Shown here: in pieces, positions 1-8,386 of the stretch
How the letters are laid out: every line of letters begins with the position of its first letter
How positions within the stretch are numbered: the first letter of the stretch is position 1
NCBI GenBank assembly: GCA_036504595.1
Contig: DASXUX010000081.1
Coordinates: 124,001 to 188,000 of the forward strand
DNA from: DASXUX01 sp036504595
GTDB lineage: Bacteria; Planctomycetota; SZUA-567; H5-PLA8
Length of the DNA: 64,000 bases
Reading direction: 5' to 3'
The notes under the pieces: model-generated
Told to the model about the DNA's origin: nothing
Seen by the model: only the letters and a program-made list of their open reading frames with translations
Databases searched by the model: none
Translations under genes and position numbers: made by a program

Positions 1-558
1 GGCACCACGCGCCCGTTGCCAGTTCCATTCTTCGTCATGGCCACAAAAACGTCGCTCGAAACGGACGGCACCTATCCGCTGCCTGAAGCTCAGCAGGATC
101 GCTTCATGCTCGATATTGAGATGAGCACGCTCACCGAGGCCGAAGAGGCGCAGGTCGTTATCGGCGATGCGGTCTCGCAAGTGGCGAAACTTCCCATCGT
201 GGCCGGCGCGGAGAACCTGCTCGCCTTTCAACGCGCGGTGCGGGAAGTGTCCATCGCCGCGCCCGTTCAGAAGTACATCGTGGATCTGACAGCGGCTTCG
301 CGGCCTGATACGCCCGATGCTTTGCCGGAAGTGAATAAGTACGTCGCGTGGGGCGCGGGCGTGCGCGCAACGCAGTATCTGGCGTTAGGCGCCAAAGCGC
401 GCGCCGCGCTCGATGGACGCCAGAGCGCGAGCGTGGCGGACGTAAAGAGTGTCGCGCTTCCGGTGATGCGGCATCGCATCGGAGTGAATTTCAGGGCTGA
501 AAACGACGGCGTGCGGCCGGCGCGGATTGTGGGCATGCTTCTCGAGAACGTGAAGTGA
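1..558 (+). CDS. MoxR-family AAA+ ATPase, C-terminal part, divergent sensor 1
   Basis: The frame is open from the first base, so the Walker A/B half lies outside the window. Present are the strand leading to sensor 1, the GTYPLPEAQQDRF block diagnostic of MoxR proteins, and the helical lid (RATQYLALGAKARAALDGR). In MoxR proteins sensor 1 normally reads ATQNP; here it reads ATKTS, so the sensor Asn is lost, while the second copy directly downstream keeps ATQNP. The two genes are 22 bases apart and share the lid sequence, so they look like a tandem duplication. MoxR proteins are known as chaperone-like ATPases working with DUF58 and von Willebrand A proteins, which follow here. Altered ATPase activity is inference. 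Confidence 0.85.
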   Translation, partial: GTTRPLPVPFFVMATKTSLETDGTYPLPEAQQDRFMLDIEMSTLTEAEEAQVVIGDAVSQVAKLPIVAGAENLLAFQRAVREVSIAAPVQKYIVDLTAASRPDTPDALPEVNKYVAWGAGVRATQYLALGAKARAALDGRQSASVADVKSVALPVMRHRIGVNFRAENDGVRPARIVGMLLENVK

Positions 559-580
559 CTGAATAAAGGAGCGTGATGGC

Positions 581-1582
581 ATGTCGGCACCTGTCGGAAG
601 AGAACACATCGCACGCATCTCAAGTGCGCGGCAAGCGGTACTGGGCGAACTGCAGAAGATCATCATCGGGCAGAGCCAGATCGTCGAGGACGTGCTGACG
701 ACGTTCTTCGCCGGCGGCCATTGTCTGATCACGGGCGTACCCGGGCTCGCCAAAACACTGCTGATCTCCAGTCTCGGGCGCGCTCTGGCGCTGTCGTTCA
801 AGCGCATTCAGTTCACGCCAGACCTGATGCCGTCGGACATCGTCGGCCACGAATTGTTGCGCGAGCAGGACGGGAAGCGCGTGATGGAGTTCATCAAGGG
901 ACCGATTTTCAGCAACATCGTCCTGGCCGATGAGATCAACCGCACTCCGCCCAAGACCCAAGCCGCGCTGTTGGAAGCGATGCAGGAGCACCAGGTCACC
1001 AGCGGCGGGACGACACGCCACCTGGAGGAGCCGTTTTTCGTTCTGGCCACGCAAAATCCCATCGAACAGGAAGGCACGTATCCCTTGCCGCTCGCGCAGC
1101 AGGACCGCTTCATGTTCAGCCTGATCATCGGCTATCCGACAAAGAATGAAGAGCTGCAAATCCTCGACAGCACCACGTCCAATCGCCAGGCCGAATTGAA
1201 GGCAGCGCTCAATGGCGAACAACTTCTGCAGGCGCAGCAGATCGTGCGCATGCTGCCGATCGCTACGCCGGTCGTGCAGTACGCCGTGAGACTGGCAACG
1301 GCTTCGCGGCCGGCATCCAGTTGCGCGCCCGATTTCGTCAAGCAGTACGTTTCGATCGGCGCCAGTCTGCGGGGGTCGCAATACCTGGTGCTGGGCGCCC
1401 GCGCGCGAGCGGCGATGGACGGACGGTTAGCGGTGTCGGTCGATGACATCAAGTCTGTCGCGCTTCCGGTTCTGCGCCACCGGATCGTGGTGAACTTCAA
1501 AGCCGACGCAGCAAAAGTCGATTCAGGACAGATTGTGAAACGGCTGCTGGAAACCGTGCCGGTTCCAAAGGCTGAATTATGA
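581..1582 (+). CDS. MoxR-family AAA+ ATPase
   Basis: Complete 333-residue MoxR ATPase, a usual length for the family. Walker A GVPGLAKT is at residues 52-59, Walker B NIVLADEIN at 112-120, sensor 1 ATQNP at 156-160, followed by the EGTYPLPLAQQDRF block and the helical lid. The start has AAAGGAG about 12 bases upstream. Its stop overlaps the start of the DUF58 gene by four bases (ATGA), which implies translational coupling. The MoxR-DUF58-vWA order is the classical setting in which MoxR is thought to help assemble or activate a metal-binding vWA partner; the specific client here is unknown. Confidence 0.95.
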   Translation: MSAPVGREHIARISSARQAVLGELQKIIIGQSQIVEDVLTTFFAGGHCLITGVPGLAKTLLISSLGRALALSFKRIQFTPDLMPSDIVGHELLREQDGKRVMEFIKGPIFSNIVLADEINRTPPKTQAALLEAMQEHQVTSGGTTRHLEEPFFVLATQNPIEQEGTYPLPLAQQDRFMFSLIIGYPTKNEELQILDSTTSNRQAELKAALNGEQLLQAQQIVRMLPIATPVVQYAVRLATASRPASSCAPDFVKQYVSIGASLRGSQYLVLGARARAAMDGRLAVSVDDIKSVALPVLRHRIVVNFKADAAKVDSGQIVKRLLETVPVPKAEL

Positions 1583-2466
1583 AGCCGGAACTTCTGGATA
1601 CAGCAACGCTCGCTCGTCTGGGCAGTCTGCAACTGCTTGCCAAGGCCGTCGTCGAAGGTTTTATTCTTGGCCTGCACCGCTCGCCCTTCCGTGGCTTTAG
1701 CGTGGAATTCGCCGAATATCGCTCGTACGCGGCTGGCGATGACATCAAGCACATTGACTGGAAAGTCTACGCCAAGACCGACCGCTATTACGTGAAGCTG
1801 TTCGAAGAGGAAACGAATCTCGCGTGCCACATCGTGCTGGATGCCAGCGGATCGATGGCCTACGGCTCGCAGCCGCTCACAAAGCTTGGCTATGCTTCCC
1901 GGTTGGCGGCCTGCCTGGCGTACTTCATGATGAATCAGCGCGACGCGGCGGGTCTCGCGGTCTTTGATACCGGCGTGCGCTCGTTTCTGCCGGCGCGGCT
2001 GCGGCAGAGCCATCTGCAGCACATCCTGGGCACGCTGGAGGAATGCAAGCCCGGCGGTGAAACGGATCTTGCCGAGCCGCTGCATCAAGTCGCTGAGACG
2101 ATCAAGAAACGCGGACTGGTGGTCGTCATCAGCGACCTGCTCGGCGACATCACGCCGCTGTCGTACGCGTTGCAGCACCTGAAATTCGCCGGACACGACG
2201 TGATCGTCTTCCAGATCCTCGATCCGCACGAAATCGAGTTTCCATTCGAGCAGGTCACTGAGTTTCGCGACCTGGAATCGGGCGAGAAGATCACGACGTC
2301 GGGGCGTGCCATGCGCGAACAGTACCTGAAGGAGTTTGCGGCGCACCAAGCGGCGGTAAAGGACGCGCTGGCGGACCTGAAGATCGATCACGCGCTCTTC
2401 GACACGCGCATGCCGCTGGACAATGCGCTGGCCGAGTACCTCTACAAGCGCAGCCGGAACGGATAA
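1579..2466 (+). CDS. DUF58 domain protein
   Basis: 295 residues. The signature GDDIKHIDWKVYAKTDRYYVKLFEEE at about residues 54-79 is the DUF58 core, and a vWA-like fold follows with HIVLDASGSMAYG (a DxSxS metal-site motif) near residue 90. No membrane segment is evident, so this is probably cytoplasmic. It is translationally coupled to the upstream MoxR gene by ATGA. In the family, DUF58 proteins act with MoxR ATPases and BatA-type membrane proteins; the biochemical role is unsettled. Confidence 0.93.
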   Translation: MKPELLDTATLARLGSLQLLAKAVVEGFILGLHRSPFRGFSVEFAEYRSYAAGDDIKHIDWKVYAKTDRYYVKLFEEETNLACHIVLDASGSMAYGSQPLTKLGYASRLAACLAYFMMNQRDAAGLAVFDTGVRSFLPARLRQSHLQHILGTLEECKPGGETDLAEPLHQVAETIKKRGLVVVISDLLGDITPLSYALQHLKFAGHDVIVFQILDPHEIEFPFEQVTEFRDLESGEKITTSGRAMREQYLKEFAAHQAAVKDALADLKIDHALFDTRMPLDNALAEYLYKRSRNG

Positions 2467-2479
2467 GGAACCGCAAAAA

Positions 2480-2570
2480 TGGGTATCGGGTATAGGGTCT
2501 CGGGTATGGGGTGTGGCTTGACGCGAGACAATCCACCACAATACCCCATGCCCCATACCCCATACCCCCG
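2480..2570. repeat. Inverted heptamer array (GGTATGG family)
   Basis: About five 7-base units of the type GGTATCG/GGTATAG/GGTATGG are followed by a spacer of about 28 bases and then by about four inverted units of the type ATACCCC. The RNA could fold into a long imperfect hairpin between the DUF58 stop and the next gene. It is one of about twenty period-7 arrays in the window. Confidence 0.85.
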
Positions 2571-2591
2571 TCACTTGCGAGGTGCCCTCGC

Positions 2592-4595
2592 ATGAGCTGG
2601 CTGAATCCCGCGTTACTCTGGTTTGCGGCGCTGGCGCTGGTGCCGGTGATCCTGCATTTCCTCCTGCGCGAGCGTGTGCAGAAGGTTGCCTTCAGCGCGG
2701 TGCGATTTTTGCGGCAGCAAAGCCGCGAGATGCTCACGCGTCACCGCTGGCTGGAATGGCTTTTGACGGCGCTGCGCGTCAGTTGCGTCCTCCTCTTAGT
2801 GGTCGCGTTCGCGCGGCCATTCTTAGGCGGCAGGCACGCGGTCCATCGCGAACTGATCGTGTTGCTGGACGTATCGCGCTCAATGAGCTTCGGCTCGCGC
2901 TTCGCCAAAGCGCAGGAAGAAGCGGCGAAGGTCATCGCAAGCGCGCGAGACGCGGATATCACGATCGTGACCTTTGCGGACGAAGCTTCCGTCTCCTCCT
3001 TTATGCAGGCCCAGAATGCCGCCGACGCGCTCGCCGCGATAAAGAGCGCCCGGCCGGGCAGCGCCGGCACCGATATTCTCGCGGCGATGGAACGTGTCGT
3101 GCGCCGCATCAACGAACGTAAAGGCACCGGCGAAGTGCATCTGATCTCTGATTTGCAGCTTTCGGGAATTTCGCGCGGCCGAGACGCGCGGCGTCTTCCG
3201 CAAGGCTATTCCTTCTATGCGCACGGCGTGGCGGATTCGCTGAATGCGGCTCCGGACGGTGTCGCCATCGAAGGCGGCGCTTTCTCGTCCGACATCACGC
3301 CCGGCGAAAACAACCTGAACGTCTCCGCTCGGCTGCTGAACCGCGGGAAGGCTCGCGAGGTGGACGCGCAACTGTTCATCGGTGAGCAGAAGCTTGCATC
3401 CAGGCGCGTGCCGCTTCCGCAGAACGGCGAAAGCACCGTCGTGCTGAGCGGAACCGCGCGCCAGATCGGCGAATATGCGGGGCAGATTCGCGTGATCGGC
3501 GCTCCGGCGGCGTTGAAGGAGGACGATCGCTTCTATTTCGTTGCGCGTGTCGTCAGCAAAGTCCGCATCGCCGTCGTTTCTGGGCAAGGGGCAGCCGGCG
3601 CGCCGGAGAGCTTCTTTATTGTTCGCGCCCTGAATGCCGGAAAGGACACGCCGTTTCAGGCCGAAGCATGCGACAAGCTTCCCGCGCTGGACGGCTATGA
3701 CGCGGTCGTGCTTTCCGACGTCGCGGCGCTGGGCGCGGCCGACATCGAGCGGCTGTCGGCCTTCGTGCGGCGGGGCGGCGGCCTGCTGGCCGCTCTGGGC
3801 AAGCCCGCGGACGCGGCGGTCTTCAACGGCAGCCTTGGGAAACTGCTTCCGGCGCGCTTGCGAGCCTGGAACACGTCCGATCAGGACCGATTTCTGACGG
3901 CGAGCGAGAGCAAGCATCCACTGCTGGCGCGGCTGGTCAGCGACGGCGGCGACGTGACGACGGCGAAATTTCGCGGCACGTGGGATCTGAAGGATTCCCA
4001 GGGCGCCGAGGTCGCGCTGCGCTTCAACGACACCCGGCCGGCGCTGGTGGAGAGTCATGTCGGCAAGGGCGCGGTGATGTTCTTCGCCACGGGGTTGGCG
4101 GGGCAAACGACGGACTTCCCACTTCGGGCGATCTTTGTCCCGTTCCTGCAGGAAAGCTTGAAACGTCTGCTGGCGCGCAGCGATGAGCACAACGCGATGG
4201 CCATCGGCGAAACGATAAGCGTTCCGAGCGGCGCGTCGATTCGGCTGCCCGACGGTACAGAACAGCGCGCAAGCGGAGAGGCGCTGAACTGCGCGATCTC
4301 CTTACCCGGCATTTACCAGCTCTCGGCGAACGGCAAGACGGAACTCTTTGCCGCGAATGCGTCTGCGCGCGAAGGCGATCTGGCGGCCGCGGAACCTGCG
4401 GAGATCGAGAGGATGTTCGTGCCGGTCGCTGCCTCCGAGCTGCGCCGAACCGATAGCGGCGTTGAGCGCGTGCTGGCGCCGGCCGAGGAATTGGCGGCGG
4501 AGCACAAGCACAATATCGGCTGGTGGTGTCTGATTGTCTTGTTTGGCGTTTTGATCATGGAGCAATGGCTGGCCGGGCTGGCCTCGCGAAAGTGA
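2592..4595 (+). CDS. BatA-like membrane protein with von Willebrand A domain
   Basis: The start is placed at 2592 because MSWLNPALLWFAALALVPVILHF is the typical BatA N-terminus and the bases further upstream belong to a heptamer repeat; the protein is 667 residues. Two N-terminal membrane segments (about 5-24 and 55-76) precede a vWA domain with the metal-site motif DVSRS at 93-97. The middle carries beta-rich domains and a glutamine-amidotransferase-like fold around the segment DAVVLSDVAALG. A last membrane segment lies near the C-terminus (WWCLIVLFGVLIMEQWLAG). Most of the protein should face the periplasm. It is followed by the next gene after four bases. Confidence 0.9.
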   Translation: MSWLNPALLWFAALALVPVILHFLLRERVQKVAFSAVRFLRQQSREMLTRHRWLEWLLTALRVSCVLLLVVAFARPFLGGRHAVHRELIVLLDVSRSMSFGSRFAKAQEEAAKVIASARDADITIVTFADEASVSSFMQAQNAADALAAIKSARPGSAGTDILAAMERVVRRINERKGTGEVHLISDLQLSGISRGRDARRLPQGYSFYAHGVADSLNAAPDGVAIEGGAFSSDITPGENNLNVSARLLNRGKAREVDAQLFIGEQKLASRRVPLPQNGESTVVLSGTARQIGEYAGQIRVIGAPAALKEDDRFYFVARVVSKVRIAVVSGQGAAGAPESFFIVRALNAGKDTPFQAEACDKLPALDGYDAVVLSDVAALGAADIERLSAFVRRGGGLLAALGKPADAAVFNGSLGKLLPARLRAWNTSDQDRFLTASESKHPLLARLVSDGGDVTTAKFRGTWDLKDSQGAEVALRFNDTRPALVESHVGKGAVMFFATGLAGQTTDFPLRAIFVPFLQESLKRLLARSDEHNAMAIGETISVPSGASIRLPDGTEQRASGEALNCAISLPGIYQLSANGKTELFAANASAREGDLAAAEPAEIERMFVPVAASELRRTDSGVERVLAPAEELAAEHKHNIGWWCLIVLFGVLIMEQWLAGLASRK

Positions 4596-4599
4596 CCGA

Positions 4600-6339
4600 A
4601 TGAGCGAGTTGAACGCGCATCTCAACGCTGTTCGTCGCGGCTGGCGGCGGACGGAAATATTGAAAGCCGGCGCCGCGTTGGCGGCCGACGGCCTGGTTGC
4701 GCTGTTCGCGCTCGTGGCGATAGACGCGGTGTATCACCTCGCGCCGGTGCTGCGCGGAGCCTTGCTGGGTGTGGGTTTGGCGGCGCTGGCCGCGCTCGCC
4801 GCTCTTTCGCTGGCTCGTGTGTTGCGGCGCAAACTGGCCGACGACGACGTTGCACTGTATGTGGAAGGCCGCTACCCGCTGCTGAAAGGAAGCTTGATTT
4901 CAGCGGTGGAATACGAACGCCGCCCGCGCGAGGCGGGCCTGCAGTCGGACCTCGTTGACGCGTTGGTGCTCGACTGCCTGGAGCGCGCCGCACAGGTGGA
5001 TTTCGGCCGCGTCGTGGATCGCAAGCGGCTGAAGACACGCGGGATCGCCGCGGCGGTGCTGCTCGCGTTCTTCCTCGGAGCGGTGGCCGTAAGGCCCGGT
5101 TTCTTCAAACATGAGCTTTCGCGCGTGCTGGTGCCGTGGGTGCCGACGCCTCCGTCGGCCGACGAACTTGAGGCCGAGCGCCGGCGCTTGCTGGCCGAAG
5201 ATGCGCTTCGGCGCGCGCAGCAGGCTGGCCAGCCCATTCCCGTGAACTTCACCGTCACGCCGGGGGATCAGGAAATTCGCCGTGGCGGAGCGGTGCGCGT
5301 GAAGGCCAGCGTCAATCGCCTGACCGGCCCTCTTCTGCTCAAATTCCGCAGCGCCGATGGCGAGTGGCGCACGCTCCAGATGGAAGAAGATCCGGCGGTC
5401 CCGGAAAGCTACACGCAGCTCTTGGCGGACATCAGCGACGACCTTTCATACCAGGTCGCCATGAAGGAGGACGCGTCTTCCGTTTTCAGCGTGAAGGTTT
5501 TCGATCCCGCGGTCGCAAAAGAGCTGCGCCTGAAGTACACGTTCCCCGCCTACACCAAATGGCCGGAAAAAACGGTCACAGGGATGGACGGGTACATCGA
5601 AGGCGTCGAAGGAACGTCCGTGGACGTTACGCTCGTTGCCAGCGGACCGCTGCGCAGCGGAACGCTGCTGCTCGATAACGGGCAGACCGTTGCGATGACC
5701 GCGCGCGGCGATGAAATCAGCGGCACGCTCACGGTCAAAGCCGATGGCGATTACGGGATCCGCGCGGTGGACGGCCACGATCTGGCGGTGCCTTTCCCGG
5801 CGCGGTTCGGAATCCGCCTGATTAAGGACGAGCCGCCGAAGGTCGAGGTCGTTTATCCCACGCTCGACGCGCAGGTCCACGCCATGGAAGAAGTCGTGCT
5901 TTCGGCGAAAGCAGCGGATACCGTGGGGCTGAAGGAAGTGCGCGTGCACACGTTCTACAATTCGGAGCCCGAGCAGATTCAGCGCATCACCTGCGCCGAC
6001 ACAACCGGCCCGCTGCTGGAAAAACTGGCGGAGTTCGTCATCGACCTGGAGCCGCGGCCGAACGTGCAGCCAGCGGACACGATACTGTTTCATTTCGAAG
6101 CCGAGGACACCAAGGGGCAGGTGAGCTCCACGGACATGTACACGCTGACCGTTCGCGCGTATGAGACGTTCTCCGCGTACGGCTACCATCCCGTCATGCC
6201 GGCCCACGGCTACGACGGTCCGGCCATCATCAATGTGATCGGCGCCGCGTGGGAGCTTCACATGAAGAAACAGAGCATGCCGCCGGCGAAGTTCAAAGAG
6301 GAAAGTGAAAAGATCGGGAAGGCCCTGGAAGGGAATTAA
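4600..6339 (+). CDS. Membrane-anchored operon protein with beta-rich periplasmic region
   Basis: 579 residues. Two hydrophobic segments lie at about 22-45 and 50-70, a third near 150-165 (GIAAAVLLAFFLGAVAVRPGFF), then a long extracytoplasmic region rich in beta strands with several Ig-like stretches. It resembles the DUF4175-type proteins found next to MoxR/vWA genes in several phyla, but I recognise this by layout more than by a firm motif. It starts four bases after the BatA-like gene, so it belongs to the same transcript. No catalytic motif is visible; a structural or scaffold role is inference. Confidence 0.8.
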   Translation: MSELNAHLNAVRRGWRRTEILKAGAALAADGLVALFALVAIDAVYHLAPVLRGALLGVGLAALAALAALSLARVLRRKLADDDVALYVEGRYPLLKGSLISAVEYERRPREAGLQSDLVDALVLDCLERAAQVDFGRVVDRKRLKTRGIAAAVLLAFFLGAVAVRPGFFKHELSRVLVPWVPTPPSADELEAERRRLLAEDALRRAQQAGQPIPVNFTVTPGDQEIRRGGAVRVKASVNRLTGPLLLKFRSADGEWRTLQMEEDPAVPESYTQLLADISDDLSYQVAMKEDASSVFSVKVFDPAVAKELRLKYTFPAYTKWPEKTVTGMDGYIEGVEGTSVDVTLVASGPLRSGTLLLDNGQTVAMTARGDEISGTLTVKADGDYGIRAVDGHDLAVPFPARFGIRLIKDEPPKVEVVYPTLDAQVHAMEEVVLSAKAADTVGLKEVRVHTFYNSEPEQIQRITCADTTGPLLEKLAEFVIDLEPRPNVQPADTILFHFEAEDTKGQVSSTDMYTLTVRAYETFSAYGYHPVMPAHGYDGPAIINVIGAAWELHMKKQSMPPAKFKEESEKIGKALEGN

Positions 6340-6369
6340 AAATTAAACATTCAAAACGCAAAATTGCGG
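6334..6369. repeat. Short heptamer tandem repeat (AATTAAA type)
   Basis: Five degenerate 7-base units (AATTAAA, AATTAAA, CATTCAA, AACGCAA, AATTGCG) start just before the stop of the upstream gene and fill the gap towards the next one. Single-arm version of the repeat class seen throughout the chromosome part of the window. Confidence 0.6.
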
Positions 6370-6407
6370 ATGGAGAACGACAGGAGCGGGAAAGGCAGGG
6401 GTGGTCT

Positions 6408-8300
6408 ATGAGACTTCACACTATCGCTGCAACGCTGGCTTTGGCAACGAGCATGCTCTGCGCCGGCGAGCTACGGCCGCTGAAGCCGCCGAAGGGTGTG
6501 ACGCTCACGGCCGAGCAGCAGAAGATGCTCGACGAAGCCAACATGTGGGTTGGCAAAGCCTATGCGCTGCTGATGGAAAAACACGACCCAGGCGAAGCGG
6601 TCGCGGAACTGCGCAAAGCCATGACGATCGTGAATAAGCTCGAGTTGCTCAAGGGCGACGAGCCGCAACTGGCGGGCATCGCCGAGGGAAACGAAAAAGG
6701 CACGCCGAAGGATAAGATCGAGCATGTCGGCGCGATCGAAAAGATCGTTGAGATTGGCGCGGCGATGGGGATTTCGGCGCCGGACGAAGTCGATCTGGGC
6801 CTGCACAAGCGCAAGCTTGTCAGCGAGGCGCAGAACACCGTCAAGAAGATCGATGCCGAGCAGAAACAGATCACGCAGCAGCTCGCAACGATGGCCAATA
6901 GCGGCGGAGGCGAGGAAAAGCCACAGCAAGCCGCGCAACAACCGCCGCCGCCGGCGCAGCAAGGGCAGGGCGCTGAGCAGCCGAACTCCGCAGCCGCTCC
7001 ACCCAGCCAAGGGGCTGAGCAGAATGCGCAGAAACCAGAAAACCCGGCGCAGGCGCTCGCGGCCAAGCAGGAGAATGTCGCTCAAGAGCTGAACAAGCTG
7101 GCCTCCAAACTTCAAGAGATCGGCAAAGAAACCGGTGCCGATAAGGCCTCGCAGTCCTTCCGCAAGGCCGCCGCCGAAGCTACCAAGACCGCCGACATGA
7201 TCCGTGAGAACCAGACGCAGAGCGCTGCCGCCGCCAGCAAGCAGACGGAGCGGGCGATTCAAGCCGCCATGCACGAAGCCGGCCTGGCTGACGCCAGCGC
7301 GCTGGAGGCGGCGATTGCGGCGGTCGGCAAGCAACTGGCGCAGATGCAAGGCCAGCAACAGAAGATTCAATCCAAGACTCAGGAGATCGAAAAAGGCGCC
7401 GACGGCCGCCAGGCCAGCGAGGAAACCAAGCAGCAGCGCGCAACGGCTCTGGCGATTGAGGAAGGAAAGTTGAAAACGCAGGTTGAAGATGCTCAACAGG
7501 CGTTGACGGAACTCTCTGCGGCCGCAAGCAGCGGAAATCCAACGACGCGGACGGCCGAGAGCGCTGCGCGCAGCGAACTGGCCAGTGCCGCGGCCGAAAT
7601 GCAGAAGAATCGGCCCAAGCAGAACGTGGTGAATGCGGCGATGAAGCTGGCTCAAGGCGACGCGCAGGCCGCCGCTCAAGCCATGGCCAAAGTGCAGACC
7701 GCGCTCGACGCCGCACAGCAGCGCGTGGTTGCCGCCGATGGCGCGCTGGCCGCCGGAGAAGCCTCGCGACTGGAAGCCGCGTACCGTGCGGTGCAGCAGC
7801 TTGCGGCCACAACGAGACGGCTGGAACAAAATGCGCTGGCCGCCGCTGGAAAACCACAGCCTGCGGACAGTACGAAACCTGAAGAGAAGAAGAACACGGC
7901 TGAGGCGAAGCCTGAACCCAAGAACGACGGCGCGCAGCCAGGCCAGGTCAGCGCGAGTTGGGGGCAGGTGCTCAACAACACGGCCGAACAGATCCACGGC
8001 GAGGCGCAGCGCATGGCCAAACGCCTCGCCAATTTGACGCCGCAATCCAGCTCGCAGCTTGGACAGACGGCCAGCGGAAAAGTCGAGGGCTTCGAGCGGA
8101 ATTTCACCGGAAGCTTGCAGCAAGTGCGCGCGGTGCTGCGGGCGCTGGAAAAAGTCGAGCAGGAGCTGGGCGCGAAGGTCGCAAAGGAAAAGGAGAACAA
8201 GGCGCTGCGCAACTACCGGAAAGAGGAGATTCCGCGCGCGTACCGTGAAGCCGTGGCCGCGTACTACGAGGATCTGTCCAAGAGCGAGGAAAAAAAGTAG
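6408..8300 (+). CDS. Secreted Gln/Ala-rich coiled-coil protein of the MoxR/vWA operon
   Basis: 630 residues with an N-terminal signal peptide (MRLHTIAATLALATSMLCAG, possible cleavage before ELR). The rest is dominated by Ala, Gln, Glu and Lys, with a low-complexity stretch around residues 160-205 (QQPPPPAQQGQG) and long predicted coiled coils. The C-terminal 60 residues (FERNFTGSLQQVRAVLRALEKVEQELGAK) look like a conserved helical bundle. No enzyme motif is visible. By position it should be a periplasmic partner of the neighbouring vWA proteins. Composition makes distant homology unreliable, so function is open. Confidence 0.8.
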   Translation: MRLHTIAATLALATSMLCAGELRPLKPPKGVTLTAEQQKMLDEANMWVGKAYALLMEKHDPGEAVAELRKAMTIVNKLELLKGDEPQLAGIAEGNEKGTPKDKIEHVGAIEKIVEIGAAMGISAPDEVDLGLHKRKLVSEAQNTVKKIDAEQKQITQQLATMANSGGGEEKPQQAAQQPPPPAQQGQGAEQPNSAAAPPSQGAEQNAQKPENPAQALAAKQENVAQELNKLASKLQEIGKETGADKASQSFRKAAAEATKTADMIRENQTQSAAAASKQTERAIQAAMHEAGLADASALEAAIAAVGKQLAQMQGQQQKIQSKTQEIEKGADGRQASEETKQQRATALAIEEGKLKTQVEDAQQALTELSAAASSGNPTTRTAESAARSELASAAAEMQKNRPKQNVVNAAMKLAQGDAQAAAQAMAKVQTALDAAQQRVVAADGALAAGEASRLEAAYRAVQQLAATTRRLEQNALAAAGKPQPADSTKPEEKKNTAEAKPEPKNDGAQPGQVSASWGQVLNNTAEQIHGEAQRMAKRLANLTPQSSSQLGQTASGKVEGFERNFTGSLQQVRAVLRALEKVEQELGAKVAKEKENKALRNYRKEEIPRAYREAVAAYYEDLSKSEEKK

Positions 8301-8382
8301 CTCTTTGCTCTTGGCTCTTGGGAAGGGCATCATGAGTCCCGGAGCCAACAGCCGAGAGCTAAGAGCCAGGAGCCAAGAGCCT
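8301..8382. repeat. Inverted heptamer array (GCTCTTG family)
   Basis: Units of the type CTCTTGG directly follow the TAG stop of the upstream gene. After a 22-base spacer come about six inverted units of the type GAGCCAA. The array fills the whole gap to the next start codon at 8387, so the next gene's ribosome-binding region is made of repeat. Confidence 0.85.
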
Positions 8383-8386
8383 TTTC

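Noticed and set aside
1132..2574. Long minus-strand frame opposite the MoxR and DUF58 genes
   Set aside because: It is the antisense shadow of well-conserved genes in GC-rich DNA and has no family signature.
6471..8348. 625-codon minus-strand frame opposite the coiled-coil gene
   Set aside because: Its Leu/Arg/His-rich sequence is the expected complement of a Gln/Ala-rich gene; the + strand frame has a signal peptide and operon context.
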